Translations under genes and position numbers: made by a program
The notes under the pieces: generated by a model
What the model saw: the letters and a program-made list of their open reading frames with translations, nothing else
What the model was told of the DNA's origin: nothing
The model's database searches: none
In this document: positions 14,474-23,581 of the stretch, one piece after another
How positions within the stretch are numbered: position 1 is the stretch's first letter
Layout of the letters: each line of letters begins with the position of its first letter
NCBI GenBank assembly: GCA_025450035.1
Contig: JANWIF010000011.1
Coordinates: 1 to 58,050, forward strand
DNA from: Gemmatimonadaceae bacterium
Lineage (GTDB): Bacteria; Gemmatimonadota; Gemmatimonadetes; Gemmatimonadales; Gemmatimonadaceae
Direction of reading: 5' to 3'
Length of the DNA stretch: 58,050 nucleotides

Positions 14474-15874
14474 TCACCGATGTCCGCTGCCAGCGCCCGA
14501 TCCCGTCGCCGGTGCGGGCGCGCCGTCGGGGCCGTGGTCGTAGTTCTGCACGCTCGAGATGTTGGCCTGACCGTAGTCGCGGCCGTTCCAGCCCGTGAAC
14601 CCGTCCATCTTGAACAGCCAGAGTCCAGTCCGCATGTCGGAGAGCGCGATGAGACCGTCGTAGTTGCGCACGTCCACACCAAAGGCGCCCTGCTCTACGC
14701 TGATCGTGCTTTCCCATCCGTTGTCGGGCGTGCCCCCAAATCCGTGAAGGTGCGTGCATTCGCACGTAAAGTAGTGACCGTCGGTCTTCGGATTCAGCGG
14801 ATCCTTGAGGTCGAAGATCTGCAAGCCGTCTTCGTAGGCGGACACGAACACGTATGGCCACCTCACCTCATGATTGTGCGACAGGTCGCGCCAGTCGGCC
14901 GACCACCCGCTGATGGGCACGTCAATGTTCTGCGTCTTGCCTTCCTGACCAGCAGTCAGATCCCAGATTCGGAGCGGCGTGTATTCATACTCGGTTTCGG
15001 TCACCGCGTACTTGCCGTCGGGCGACGGGGTGAACGTGTGTGCGATGTCGAGGCCCAACCCGGTGATCGTGAACAATTGCTTGGGCGTTTCCGGGTGCGT
15101 GACATCCCACACCGAGTAGCCGCCGAGTCCGGCACCGTAGAATTTGTCCTGGTGCGTGGCCGGATCGTAACCGACGTAAAAGTCGTGATAACTCCCGGTG
15201 CCCATCTGCTTGAAGGGTGTTGGGTTCGGAACGACCCCTATGAGCCATGTGCTCGGGTCGGCGCCGCTCACAACCTTGTCCAGGTCGTACACCAGCGCAT
15301 GACCCTCGTTCACCGTCGCGAAATACAATACACGTCCGTCTGAATGTTTGTAGGCGAACGTGTTGTGGAATCCACCGGGGGCCTGCGGATACCGGATTCG
15401 CGCCACGACCTTCACCGTCGAAGGATCAGGCAGGCCGGTAACGTCGAAAATCACCGCGCCGAGGTCCGCGTCGGGGCTGTTTTGCATGAACTGGTAAGAC
15501 TGCGCGTAGTAATAGCGCTTCCCGATCTTGAAATACTTGCCGTCCATCGCGCCGATGCCGCGGTGCAGCTCGGGATGCTCGATGGTCCAGTCGTAAATTT
15601 TCTTCGGGTGCGATGGATCGCGCACGTCATAGATCTGGACGTCGAAGTTTGTAAAGCCGCAGACGTAGACATAGGGCCGGCCCGGATCCTGTTCCATCTC
15701 GACGTCGGCAAGCTTCCAGGCCCCCGGATGCGTCACGACGTGGCTCAGCATGTGCACGTTCGGGCTGCCGCCGTGCTTCTGATCGAACGGCTTTACCGAC
15801 GTACCGGGATCCTGTGCACCCGCCGCAGTCGCGAGGCCAAGCATGGCCAGAACGACGAGGGAACGACGCATCAT
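14474..15874 (-). CDS. LVIVD-repeat beta-propeller protein, exported
   Basis: This 466-residue protein has a signal peptide (MMRRSLVVLAMLGLATAAGA) followed by a beta-propeller built of repeats such as FTNFDVQIYDVRDPSHPKKI, AVIFDVTGLPDPSTVKVVA, YSVWDVTHPETPKQLFTI and LQIFDLKDPLNPKTDGHY, which match the LVIVD repeat pattern. A CECTHLHGFGG segment near the end contributes Cys and His residues that could bind a metal. The ATG at 15872-15874 has an ideal AGGAGG ribosome site, and a promoter-like pair lies about 60 bp upstream. It is the first gene of a three-gene unit ending in the multicopper oxidase. A second LVIVD protein occurs at 46710-48734. Confidence 0.87.
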   Translation of the reverse strand: MMRRSLVVLAMLGLATAAGAQDPGTSVKPFDQKHGGSPNVHMLSHVVTHPGAWKLADVEMEQDPGRPYVYVCGFTNFDVQIYDVRDPSHPKKIYDWTIEHPELHRGIGAMDGKYFKIGKRYYYAQSYQFMQNSPDADLGAVIFDVTGLPDPSTVKVVARIRYPQAPGGFHNTFAYKHSDGRVLYFATVNEGHALVYDLDKVVSGADPSTWLIGVVPNPTPFKQMGTGSYHDFYVGYDPATHQDKFYGAGLGGYSVWDVTHPETPKQLFTITGLGLDIAHTFTPSPDGKYAVTETEYEYTPLRIWDLTAGQEGKTQNIDVPISGWSADWRDLSHNHEVRWPYVFVSAYEDGLQIFDLKDPLNPKTDGHYFTCECTHLHGFGGTPDNGWESTISVEQGAFGVDVRNYDGLIALSDMRTGLWLFKMDGFTGWNGRDYGQANISSVQNYDHGPDGAPAPATGSGAGSGHR

Positions 15875-15932
15875 CGCACTTCCTCCTGTGAGATGGAGAG
15901 GACACGGGCGCATTTGATATGGCCGCGTGCAG

Positions 15933-15961
15933 AGTATGCCTTTGGGCGCGGATACAGGCAA
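15933..15961 (-). promoter_or_regulatory. Promoter for the LVIVD-multicopper oxidase operon
   Basis: On the minus strand TTGCCT (15956-15961) and CATACT (15933-15938) are spaced by 17 bp, each four of six to consensus. The deduced start near 15926 leaves a leader of about 50 nt that contains the strong ribosome site of the LVIVD gene. Confidence 0.4.
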
Positions 15962-16014
15962 GGCGTCAGGCACATCGGCGGTCGGTGCTGCGGATCAAGG
16001 CTCCCTGAGTGCGC

Positions 16015-17094
16015 TTACTCGACGTTGATGGGCACGCGGTGCCATGCGTTGTTTCCATAGCCTTTGACGTTCCACACCTCGGCGACGGTCGCTGGCTGCA
16101 CCGTGCCACTATCGTCCGTGGCCCGCACGACCAGCGTGTGTCGTCCCGGCTGCAGCACGACGTCCGCCTCCCAGAACATCCAGGTCCATGTGCCGCCCGT
16201 TGCCAGGCTGCGCGCCGGCAGCCAGTCCTGTCCATCGTTAGGCGAAAGTTCCACCCCGATCACCCGCCGCCCGCCCGATCCCAAGGCCCATCCGCGGACA
16301 CGCACCGTACCGGCCGGCACGACGCGGTCGGCCTGTGGCTCGACGATGACCGCGTTGAGCGGTACGTCGCGCATCGCGACGCCCGCCGAGACATCCCGCG
16401 GATCGTCCGAGTTCACCTCGCGCTGCACCCGATACGCCTTGCGCTGGAAATAGTTCTCGGATGCCGCATCTGAGACGACAATGTCCGTCAACCACTTCAC
16501 GCTTCTCGCGCCGATCCATCCCGGCACCACGACGCGCATGGGGAAACCGTGCGACACCGGGAGCGGTTCCTCGTTGAGGTCCGTCGCGAGAAGCACCTCG
16601 GCGCCCAGCGCCTTGTCCAGGTCGATCGAGGCGCCGAAGCCGAAGCGATGGCCGTGTCGCTCGACCTCGTCACGCCCGATGAATTCGACGTGTCGTGCTC
16701 GCTCGGTCACGCCCGATGCACGGAGCACATCGCTCAGCGCGACGCCGCTCCACAGCCCGGTGCTCGCCGCCTCCGGTCCCCACGGCAGCTCGCCGGTCAG
16801 CGGGCCTAACGAAAGGAATTCGTTGCGCCGCATGCCGGCGCATACGAGCGTCGCCGTCACTCGTCGCGTCGGAAACACCGCGCCGAGCTCGGCGAGCGAC
16901 AATTCCAGCGGCCGCTCCACCAGGCCCTGCACGTGGAGTCGCCACGTGGAAGGATCGATGATGGGATACGCCGCGTGGCTGCGAGTCAAGAACTGGTCGA
17001 CCGGCGTGATCACCTGGCTAGCCTCGATCACGGGTCTGGTGCCGGAGTTTCGCCCTTCCACGTCGTGAATCAGGCGACCGTTGGACGTCGTCAT
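16015..17094 (-). CDS. Sulfite-oxidase-like molybdopterin oxidoreductase
   Basis: This is a 359-residue enzyme of the sulfite oxidase family, which uses a molybdenum-molybdopterin cofactor to oxidise sulfite or related substrates. The Moco domain shows VTATLVCAGMRRNEF, with Cys85 as the molybdenum ligand, and EPLPVSHGFPMRVVVPGWIGARSVKWL, the pterin-binding segment. A C-terminal dimerisation domain follows, with VRVRGWALGSGGRRVIGVELS and WTWMFWEADVVLQPGRHTLVVRATD. No signal peptide, haem domain or membrane anchor is present, unlike many bacterial sulfite dehydrogenases, so the electron acceptor is unknown and it may be cytoplasmic. The ATG at 17092-17094 lacks a clear ribosome site. It ends 54 bp before the promoter of the LVIVD operon and looks separately transcribed. 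Confidence 0.92.
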   Translation of the reverse strand: MTTSNGRLIHDVEGRNSGTRPVIEASQVITPVDQFLTRSHAAYPIIDPSTWRLHVQGLVERPLELSLAELGAVFPTRRVTATLVCAGMRRNEFLSLGPLTGELPWGPEAASTGLWSGVALSDVLRASGVTERARHVEFIGRDEVERHGHRFGFGASIDLDKALGAEVLLATDLNEEPLPVSHGFPMRVVVPGWIGARSVKWLTDIVVSDAASENYFQRKAYRVQREVNSDDPRDVSAGVAMRDVPLNAVIVEPQADRVVPAGTVRVRGWALGSGGRRVIGVELSPNDGQDWLPARSLATGGTWTWMFWEADVVLQPGRHTLVVRATDDSGTVQPATVAEVWNVKGYGNNAWHRVPINVE

Positions 17095-17141
17095 GGTAAG
17101 GAAGATGACGACAGGTCCATACGCTGACCAGATCGCCGCGC

Positions 17142-17540
17142 TCAGGACAGCGTGTAGTCGAACTCGTACGAATGCTGTCCGTTCGCGATGATGATACTCA
17201 TCTCACCCGTCAGGCCCACCAGTTCATCGACGCCGGAATCGGGCACGACAGTGATCGTGAGCGCGGGCGCACCGCGCGTCATCGTGCCGCTGTGCTGGAG
17301 CACGAAAGTTCCACGCCGGCCATGGAGTATTCCGCTCACGCGCTCGATGGCTACATAGCCCGCCGATGTCTTCACCGCTGTGCCCGCGCTGAGCATCTCG
17401 CCCTTGCTTGTCGCGTCCAGGTCGCCGTGGAACTGTTTGTCGATCGACAGCCTCGCAAGCAGCGTGCCCTCGCTGGTATCAGCCAAAGGTAAGGGGCTGA
17501 GCTTCACATCGAACGTTCCGGCTGCGTGTGTCGACACCAT
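17142..17540 (-). CDS. DUF3224 family protein
   Basis: This 132-residue protein matches the DUF3224 family pattern: an opening HAAGTFDVKLSPLPLAD, a middle ARLSIDKQFHGDLDATSKGEMLSAGT, the segment GYVAIERVSGILHGRRGTFVLQHSG, and a close of LTGEMSIIIANGQHSYEFDY. The fold is thought to be an allene-oxide-cyclase-like barrel, and no enzymatic role is established. The ATG at 17538-17540 has GGAGG just upstream (short spacing) and places the family motif at the N-terminus. A GTG at 17652-17654 overlapping the VOC stop as GTGA would add 38 residues that do not resemble the family. It follows the VOC gene on the same strand and is probably co-transcribed. Confidence 0.8.
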   Translation of the reverse strand: MVSTHAAGTFDVKLSPLPLADTSEGTLLARLSIDKQFHGDLDATSKGEMLSAGTAVKTSAGYVAIERVSGILHGRRGTFVLQHSGTMTRGAPALTITVVPDSGVDELVGLTGEMSIIIANGQHSYEFDYTLS

Positions 17541-17650
17541 GTCCTCCAATGCGGGACGGGAAGAAAGATCGAGTGAACCGCAATCGTGATCCGATGCTAG
17601 GGCTGCGACCCGGTCGCTCGGCGCGAACGACGCCGCGCCCGCCGCGCACG

Positions 17651-18034
17651 TCACTTCCGCGGATACTCGAACAGTTCGATCGCGTTGCCCGACGGGTCGT
17701 CGAGTAGGATCTGATTGCCGCCGATCCCGATCACCAGGTCATTCCGGAAGTGCGCACCCGCCTTACGCAAACGGTCCACCTCGCTTCGCAGATCATCCAC
17801 TTGGAGCTGGAAGCGATTCCAGCCGCCCGGCGCGGGCCGGCGACCATCGGGCATGGCCTGCGCGCCGCCGCCTGGTCCGGTTGGCGCGCTCAGCATGAGG
17901 CGGAGATCGCCCCGCGTGAGCATGGCGAATGTCGGGGCAGGGCGCATGTCCACGCTGAAGCCGAGCAGCGTCGTGTAGAACGCGATCGCCGCATCGACGT
18001 CATCCACAATGTAGCGGACACTTACCGTCGCCAC
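17651..18034 (-). CDS. VOC/glyoxalase-fold protein
   Basis: This 127-residue single-chain vicinal oxygen chelate protein begins ATVSVRYIVDDVDAAIAFYTTLLGF and ends LLDDPSGNAIELFEYPRK, with the usual two beta-alpha-beta-beta-beta modules and a glycine/proline loop between them. Of the usual metal ligands the C-terminal Glu (IELFEY) is visible, while the N-terminal one is replaced by Arg/Tyr. It may therefore bind a small molecule such as an antibiotic or aldehyde adduct rather than being a true glyoxalase I. Translation starts at GTG 18032-18034 with GGAGGA nine bases upstream. Its stop overlaps a GTG of the DUF3224 frame, consistent with a two-gene unit. Confidence 0.9.
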   Translation of the reverse strand: MATVSVRYIVDDVDAAIAFYTTLLGFSVDMRPAPTFAMLTRGDLRLMLSAPTGPGGGAQAMPDGRRPAPGGWNRFQLQVDDLRSEVDRLRKAGAHFRNDLVIGIGGNQILLDDPSGNAIELFEYPRK

Positions 18035-18182
18035 GTGTTCGTCTCCTCCAAGATGAGGTCAGTCGTCCATGCCGGATGCTGGTCACGATCCATGAGGCAA
18101 CCGGCCGCCGTCCGGCTGTGATCGCGCGGGCCACGAACATCCAATCGTAGTCGGCACGCGTGCCGCTCGCGTGGCGCTCGCC

Positions 18183-18854
18183 TTACGGAACGAGATCGCA
18201 ATAGGCGAATCGCTCGTCGCGCAGCACCGTCTCTCCGAGGCGATACGCGATGGGCCGTTCCCAGAGCGGACCAGCCGACACGAAGGTGTGAAATTCGCCC
18301 CGCTCCCCGCACGGGTCGATCAGCGGAGGCAGTTCGTCGAGCAGCGGCTCGTCATAGGCTCGTCCAGCGAACGACATTGATAGCACTGTCGTGTCCACGC
18401 ACACAAGTCGCGCTTCATATCCGGCGGCGATGAACGCGCGTGCGAGGCGGTCGGTCGGCTCTCCCCAGAGCGGAAAGATCGGCTCGACGCCGAGCGTCGC
18501 CAGGAGGTGCTCCCGGTAGGCGCGCACATCGGCGAGATAGAGGTCGCCGAACGCGATGCGCGTCACACCCCGATGACGCGTTTGCAGCGTCGCGACACCC
18601 TCGGCGAACGCGGCCTCGTAGGCGTCGTTAGACGACTGGGGCTGAAGGTGTACCTCGTGGAGCGGAAGGCCCAGCGCCGCAGCCTGCGCCTCGAGCAGCG
18701 CACGGCGCACGCCGTGGATGCTCACGCGATCGAAGCCGGCGGTGATCGACGTGAGCAGCGCGACCGGCTCGTATCTCGAGTCCGCGCGGAGCGCCGCCAG
18801 AGCAAGCGCGCTGTCCTTTCCGCCGCTCCAACTCACCGCCACCGGCTCGGTCAC
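18183..18854 (-). CDS. Dph6-type (diphthine-ammonia ligase-like) ATP pyrophosphatase
   Basis: This 223-residue protein of the adenine nucleotide alpha-hydrolase superfamily has the PP-loop VSWSGGKDSALALAAL at its N-terminus, then SIHGVRRALLEAQAAALGLP, the segment VTRIAFGDLYLADVRAYREHLL and the downstream FPLWGEPTDRLARAFIAAGYEARLVCVD. This is the pattern of Dph6, which amidates diphthine on archaeal and eukaryotic elongation factor 2. Bacteria lack diphthamide, so the bacterial homologue must have another amidation or ATP-dependent substrate, not known to me. The start is GTG at 18852-18854. A 51-residue basic protein lies 24 bp upstream on the same strand. Confidence 0.88.
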   Translation of the reverse strand: MTEPVAVSWSGGKDSALALAALRADSRYEPVALLTSITAGFDRVSIHGVRRALLEAQAAALGLPLHEVHLQPQSSNDAYEAAFAEGVATLQTRHRGVTRIAFGDLYLADVRAYREHLLATLGVEPIFPLWGEPTDRLARAFIAAGYEARLVCVDTTVLSMSFAGRAYDEPLLDELPPLIDPCGERGEFHTFVSAGPLWERPIAYRLGETVLRDERFAYCDLVP

Positions 18855-18878
18855 CGGGCGCGTGGAGCCGCCGCGATC

Positions 18879-19034
18879 CTATCGTCCCCGCTGACCGGAC
18901 CGCGCCGCCGTGTTGCGCGGCTTGCCCGTCGGTGACGGCGACGATGATCGACGCGGAACCCATATGGGATTCGCGTTGGGCGCGCGATCGCGGCCAGGCT
19001 TGGGAATCGGTGCAGCGGTGCGTTTCTTTTTCAT
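18879..19034 (-). CDS. Tiny lysine/arginine/proline-rich protein (51 residues)
   Basis: A short frame opens with ATG at 19032-19034 and reads MKKKRTAAPIPKPGRDRAP, then ANPIWVPRRSSSPSPTGKPR, ending ARSGQRGR. It is strongly basic, rich in Pro and Ser and probably unstructured, like many small RNA- or ribosome-associated proteins. It ends 24 bp before the Dph6-like gene, so the two are likely one unit. A weak GAGTGG ribosome site precedes it. No family recognised. Confidence 0.45.
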   Translation of the reverse strand: MKKKRTAAPIPKPGRDRAPNANPIWVPRRSSSPSPTGKPRNTAARSGQRGR

Positions 19035-19176
19035 GAGCCACTCGCGGCGGAAGTAATCGAGGTGGGTTCACTGTCGCCGTTCACTAGGGGGGAGGCAGTC
19101 AGTACACCGCCTTCTCCACCACGAAAGATGGCACACTGCAGCACAGGATGCCAGCTTCGCTCGATGTTGCGTCGGG

Positions 19177-21357
19177 TCATTTCCCCGGATGATACTCGCG
19201 CTCCGTATGCCCCGTGAGCTGCGAGCGATAGAAGTACACGTCGCGTAGCGCCCCGGTGCTGTACCGCTCCGCTTGATCGTTGAAATGCGGTGACGCAGGG
19301 TCGCCGCTCTCGCCGCCGGCGGTGACCGCCTTCGCGCGCACGCTGTCACCGAATTCCACCACCGCCACGAAGCTGTTCCCGCTCGTGCCGTACCACTTTT
19401 TCGTTCCCGGATACGCGCGCGCGCCGAACGACGCCAGAGAACCCCACCGCGCGGAGGTGAATCCAACCGGAATGCTCGGGCCGGAATCGTTGAACGGCTG
19501 GACGATGTCGCCAGTGAGCCGCTGGAACCGGTTGATGTCGCCCCACGGTGTCCTCCAGCTTCCGAAATTGGCGGCCAGCTTATCCGACGCCGTCGCGAGT
19601 GCTTCGAGCCGCTCCGATGCGGTCGCCCTGGTGATCGCGTACTCATCCACGCCAAGGTCTGCGGACCTCGCTTCCGCGCTCACGCGACGGCCTAACTCCT
19701 GGCCCCAGAACACCGCGAGAGAGGTCGGAACGGACGACACCGACCACCGGTAGTCCCACCCCCGCAGTAACGCGACCTGATCCGAGAGCCGTGCCTTCAT
19801 CGGGTCGGATGCGGGCAACGCATCGTACGCCTCGATCAACGGCGGCATCATCCGCTCGAACGCCGTGAGATAGCTGTCGTAGGCGGCGGAGATGAGCGAT
19901 TCGAGCGTAAAGTCCGTCTTATCGCGCAGCACCCGGATGGCGTGCAGCCCGCGCGCCGACTCGCTGCCCATGTCGACGTACGCCGGGAAGTCCGCCTTCT
20001 TCGGACTGTACGCACCCGCCGCCGACCAGGGCGCGTTGTTGCTGTTGAACAGCCAACCGTTAGGCGGGTTCAGGAGATGTGGACTCTGGTCGATGGACAG
20101 CAGGCCGTGCCAGTCGGTGGCCGGATCGCTGCCGTCCACCGGCTTCGACCAATCGAAACGCGTATCGCGCCGCGGGATGAAGTTGGCATGGAAGTACGCG
20201 ATGTCGCCATCGCCGTCGGCGAAAATCGTGTTGTTCGACGAATTGGTGTGCAGCTCCATTGTGTGGCGGAACGCCTGATAACTGCGCGCTTTGGTCCGTG
20301 AGTACGATTGGATCAACGCCCTCATCGGCTCCTGCATCATCCGCACGCTCACCCACCTGTCGCCAACCTTGCGAACGATGGGGCCGTGCTGCGTGCGGTA
20401 CACGGTGAATACCTTCTGCGCCATCCCGGTCGCGGTCCTGTACTTCACGCTGATCGTGCGGCTGCCAACCGGCAGTTCCTTCGTGCCGTACCGGTAATAG
20501 TACGTGCCGCCCTTCCTGGTCACCGTCTCGAGATACTCGTCCACGTCGTCGACGTTGCTGCTCGTGTGCATCCACCCGGCGCGCGGATTGAACCCCTGAT
20601 ACACGAAAAACTGCCCCCACGTCACCGCGCCGTAGGCGTCAAGTCCTTCGTCGCTTACCATCTGCAGTTCGGCCCGGAAGAAGAACGACGTGTGCGGATT
20701 GATCAACAGCAGCGCGTGGTGCGACACCGTGTTCGATGGCGCGATGGCAATCCCGTTCGATCCTCGAGGCTCATCATCGTCCACGCCGCTCCCAACAGGT
20801 GGCGCGGTCTCCGGTCGATTGCCGTAGAACGACTCGAGTTGATCCATGCTCACGGTCTCGATGTCGCCGCCAATGCTTCCTTCGCTGAACGTCAGCGCCA
20901 TCCACGGCTCGAAGTGCGTGATGACTCGCGGCTTCACCTGCGGATGCGTATAGAGGTAGTAGTTCAGGCCGTCAGCCCACGCGTCCATCAACTTCTTCAG
21001 CCACGCTGGGCTCGCCGCGTACTTCACCTTCATGGAGTCAGGGTCGATGAACAGTTTCATCCGCAGATCCCGATAGACCTGCGCCTCGCCTTCCGCCTCT
21101 GCCAATCGCCCCATCGCGTTGATGTAGTTGGTCTCCACACGATTGAAGTCGTCCTCGGCTTGCGCAAAGATCATCCCGAACACGGCGTCAGCATCCGTCT
21201 TGCCGTACACGTGCGCGATACCCCAATCGTCGCGGATGATCGTGACGTGCTGCGCTTGCCGCTGCCAGCGCGCGACTTCGGCGTGCGCGGTCTGCGCGGG
21301 TGCGGTCTCCGCGCAAACCACCCCGGCGATTGTAAGGATGAAAGCGAGCGTTTTCAT
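19177..21357 (-). CDS. Penicillin acylase family (S45) Ntn hydrolase, exported
   Basis: This 726-residue precursor has a signal peptide (MKTLAFILTIAGVVCAETAP) and the S45 architecture: an alpha subunit, an autocleavage site, and a beta subunit beginning at Ser200 in EPRGSNGIAIAPSNTVSHHALLLINPH. Further family marks are QHVTIIRDDWGIAHVYG at the start of the alpha chain, PIVRKVGDRWVSVRM, NTIFADGDGDIAYFHANFIPRR and NSNNAPWS. Members hydrolyse amide bonds of N-acyl compounds such as acyl-homoserine lactones, beta-lactam side chains or lipopeptides; the substrate here is unknown. ATG at 21355-21357 gives a clean signal peptide, while the longer frame upstream is Arg-rich and non-secretory. It is separated from the MscS gene by a 232-bp spacer holding one GTTAGGC copy. 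Confidence 0.93.
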   Translation of the reverse strand: MKTLAFILTIAGVVCAETAPAQTAHAEVARWQRQAQHVTIIRDDWGIAHVYGKTDADAVFGMIFAQAEDDFNRVETNYINAMGRLAEAEGEAQVYRDLRMKLFIDPDSMKVKYAASPAWLKKLMDAWADGLNYYLYTHPQVKPRVITHFEPWMALTFSEGSIGGDIETVSMDQLESFYGNRPETAPPVGSGVDDDEPRGSNGIAIAPSNTVSHHALLLINPHTSFFFRAELQMVSDEGLDAYGAVTWGQFFVYQGFNPRAGWMHTSSNVDDVDEYLETVTRKGGTYYYRYGTKELPVGSRTISVKYRTATGMAQKVFTVYRTQHGPIVRKVGDRWVSVRMMQEPMRALIQSYSRTKARSYQAFRHTMELHTNSSNNTIFADGDGDIAYFHANFIPRRDTRFDWSKPVDGSDPATDWHGLLSIDQSPHLLNPPNGWLFNSNNAPWSAAGAYSPKKADFPAYVDMGSESARGLHAIRVLRDKTDFTLESLISAAYDSYLTAFERMMPPLIEAYDALPASDPMKARLSDQVALLRGWDYRWSVSSVPTSLAVFWGQELGRRVSAEARSADLGVDEYAITRATASERLEALATASDKLAANFGSWRTPWGDINRFQRLTGDIVQPFNDSGPSIPVGFTSARWGSLASFGARAYPGTKKWYGTSGNSFVAVVEFGDSVRAKAVTAGGESGDPASPHFNDQAERYSTGALRDVYFYRSQLTGHTEREYHPGK

Positions 21358-21589
21358 GAGGCGTCCTGCGGAAGGTGAGCTGACGCCGGGATGATGCGCT
21401 GCGGGGACGCGGCCCCGCAAGCCGCGCTCTGGCTCCCCGCGCGCCGCGCCGCCGCGGTGGATCCGGCGGTCGCCTTGCCTACCGTGTAGACTGGCGGCTA
21501 GCGCGACGCCGCACCAGCTCGCCGTTAGGCGTTTGGCCCCGGCGCTGCGTCGGGGCCCGCGGATGCATCGTGTCGAGCCGCGGACGCGA

Positions 21590-23581
21590 TCACGCACCAG
21601 GAACACCGGACACACCTACCTCCGGTTCGGCACTTGCTTCGGCCGCCGGCACCACTTGCTCACCCACCACGTCTCGCAGCGCCTTGATCATCATCTGATC
21701 GTCGGCCGCGGCGCGCTCCGGAAGCACTGGATAACGCACTACGAATTCGAGCGCACGCTCGGTGAACCGGACGTCCACTTCGGGCTCGGGTCGCGACGTG
21801 TCGAAGTCGACCAGACGCTGCACCGCGGCGTGTTGCTCGTCGATCGCCGGCCGATAGGTGGCATACACCTGATCGGCTGCGGCCTTGAGCCGGGCCTGCG
21901 TACCTGGCACATCGGACGTGGGCGCGAGCGAGAGTGTGAGCGAGTGCCAGACGTATTCCGCGCCGGGGATCTGCTTGAATAGCGCGGCGGGCTGGAACAG
22001 CACCGCGTTGGACAGCACCACAATGCGACCCGTGGACTGCAGTTCGGGACCGGCGAGCTCCATCAGATAAATCCGGATCAGCCCGATGTCGAATACCCGC
22101 CCCGTGACACCGGCTAACGTGATCCGGTCGCCAACGCGCACTCCGTAGCGCCCGATGAGGAAAAAGTACGCGACGATGGCGAGAATCACGTTCTGTAGAG
22201 CCACCGCGATACCGGCGGTCAGAAAGCCCACGTACGTCGCAAGCGATCCGATTTCCGACACGAAGCCGAGCACGATGATGAGCAGCAGCGCCAACGCGAC
22301 GATCACGCGCCGCAAGAGGAGAAACTGCCGCCGCCGCCGCGCATCGTGCAGATACCGGAACGTGGCCCGGCGCCAGATTTCCGAAATCACGAGTACGAGC
22401 ACGATCGATATGATGAGCACCATGGCGTGCAACACCAGGGTCTGCAGGAGCGCATCGGCCCTCGCGCCAAAGACGTCGCCCCATTCGGCTAACGCGGCGC
22501 GCGCGTTGTCGACGGTGATGTCCTGCTCGCCCAACGGCACCATGAGAGTCGAGAGCTGCTTGAATCGCGCCGCCGCGCTCTCGAGCTGATGCTGAGAGGC
22601 GATCATCTGGCCCGCGTCCGTCGACATGGTGTCCGCCAGATTCGCCCGCACCAACCCGCGCACCTGCTTCGATACGCCGGCACGAAGCGTGTCGAGTTCC
22701 CCCGAGAGCTCGTCCGTGTGGGCGAGTACGGCATCTATCTGCCGTTCGGTGCTGCGTAGCGCGAGCCACTGCGTGAATAGCGCGACCAGCCCCGCCGCCT
22801 GCGGGCGAATGCTTTGCAGCGATGGCGCGGCGGCCGCTGTTCCCGTGGATGCGGCGTTGCTGTCAGTTGCAATCCCCGTTGCCGCGGCCGGACGCGCCGC
22901 GACCGCGGCGGACTCGCGCGATTCGGGAAGCGACCGCTGCATCTCCCCGATCTTGGTAATCAAATCGTTTGGGCCGCCTGCGCCGCGCGCCGCCGATGTC
23001 GCCGCGAACTCCTGCAGCTGGAGGATGGTCTTCTGGACTTCGAGCGACAGGTTCAGCGCCGCTATGGTTTCCGAACGTTGCGCCGACAGCGTTGCCTGGG
23101 CTCTCACTGGAGCGCGCGCGAGTTGGGCATCCAGTCCGGAGATGCGCGCTTGCAGCGTGGCCACGCGCGCCGCGATGCGCGTGGCCACGCGGTCCAATCG
23201 CGCGGCATCGTCCGACGAGTCTGCCGGAACTCCGGCACGCACTGCCTGCGGACTGGCATCCAGCAGCTTGGCCGCGGCACGGGCGAACGTGAATGCATAC
23301 CGCAAGGCGGCGGCCGAGGTCTCTAGCAGGCGGTCGCGGGCGAGCTCATCGTTCGCAAGCGTCGGCGACTGCTCGATCGCCGACAGCTCGTGGTACCAGC
23401 CGATCGTCTGTTGCAGATGCCGGAGCACCTGCTCCGGCGTGACCGGGGGTGCCAGGGGTGTCGTCGTGGGCCCCGCGGCCGACGACACCGGGGCCTGCGC
23501 GCCTGCGGTCGCGGCGATGCTGCACGCCGCGACGAATAGCACAACGAATGTGGCGCGCAGCGCCCACGCGAGCGTCGTCAA
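21590..23581 (-). CDS. MscS-family mechanosensitive channel with long N-terminal coiled-coil region
   Basis: This 663-residue inner-membrane protein has an N-terminal signal or anchor helix and about 380 residues of Ala-rich helical, probably periplasmic coiled-coil. Transmembrane segments follow (TLVLHAMVLIISIVLVLVIS, VIVALALLLIIVLGFVSEIG), then the pore-lining TM3 (TYVGFLTAGIAVALQNVILA) and the beta domain (YGVRVGDRITLAGVTGRVFDIG). Such channels release solutes under hypo-osmotic stress. The apparent start codon is TTG (23579-23581), overlapping the TGA of the upstream Asp-box gene as TTGA. No ribosome site is evident there, so translation may depend on termination of the upstream gene. Confidence 0.88.
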   Translation of the reverse strand: MTTLAWALRATFVVLFVAACSIAATAGAQAPVSSAAGPTTTPLAPPVTPEQVLRHLQQTIGWYHELSAIEQSPTLANDELARDRLLETSAAALRYAFTFARAAAKLLDASPQAVRAGVPADSSDDAARLDRVATRIAARVATLQARISGLDAQLARAPVRAQATLSAQRSETIAALNLSLEVQKTILQLQEFAATSAARGAGGPNDLITKIGEMQRSLPESRESAAVAARPAAATGIATDSNAASTGTAAAAPSLQSIRPQAAGLVALFTQWLALRSTERQIDAVLAHTDELSGELDTLRAGVSKQVRGLVRANLADTMSTDAGQMIASQHQLESAAARFKQLSTLMVPLGEQDITVDNARAALAEWGDVFGARADALLQTLVLHAMVLIISIVLVLVISEIWRRATFRYLHDARRRRQFLLLRRVIVALALLLIIVLGFVSEIGSLATYVGFLTAGIAVALQNVILAIVAYFFLIGRYGVRVGDRITLAGVTGRVFDIGLIRIYLMELAGPELQSTGRIVVLSNAVLFQPAALFKQIPGAEYVWHSLTLSLAPTSDVPGTQARLKAAADQVYATYRPAIDEQHAAVQRLVDFDTSRPEPEVDVRFTERALEFVVRYPVLPERAAADDQMMIKALRDVVGEQVVPAAEASAEPEVGVSGVPGA

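Noticed and set aside
17541-17654. GTG start for DUF3224 overlapping the VOC stop as GTGA
   Set aside because: The additional 38 residues do not fit the family, and an ATG with GGAGG places the family motif at the N-terminus. Kept only as an alternative.
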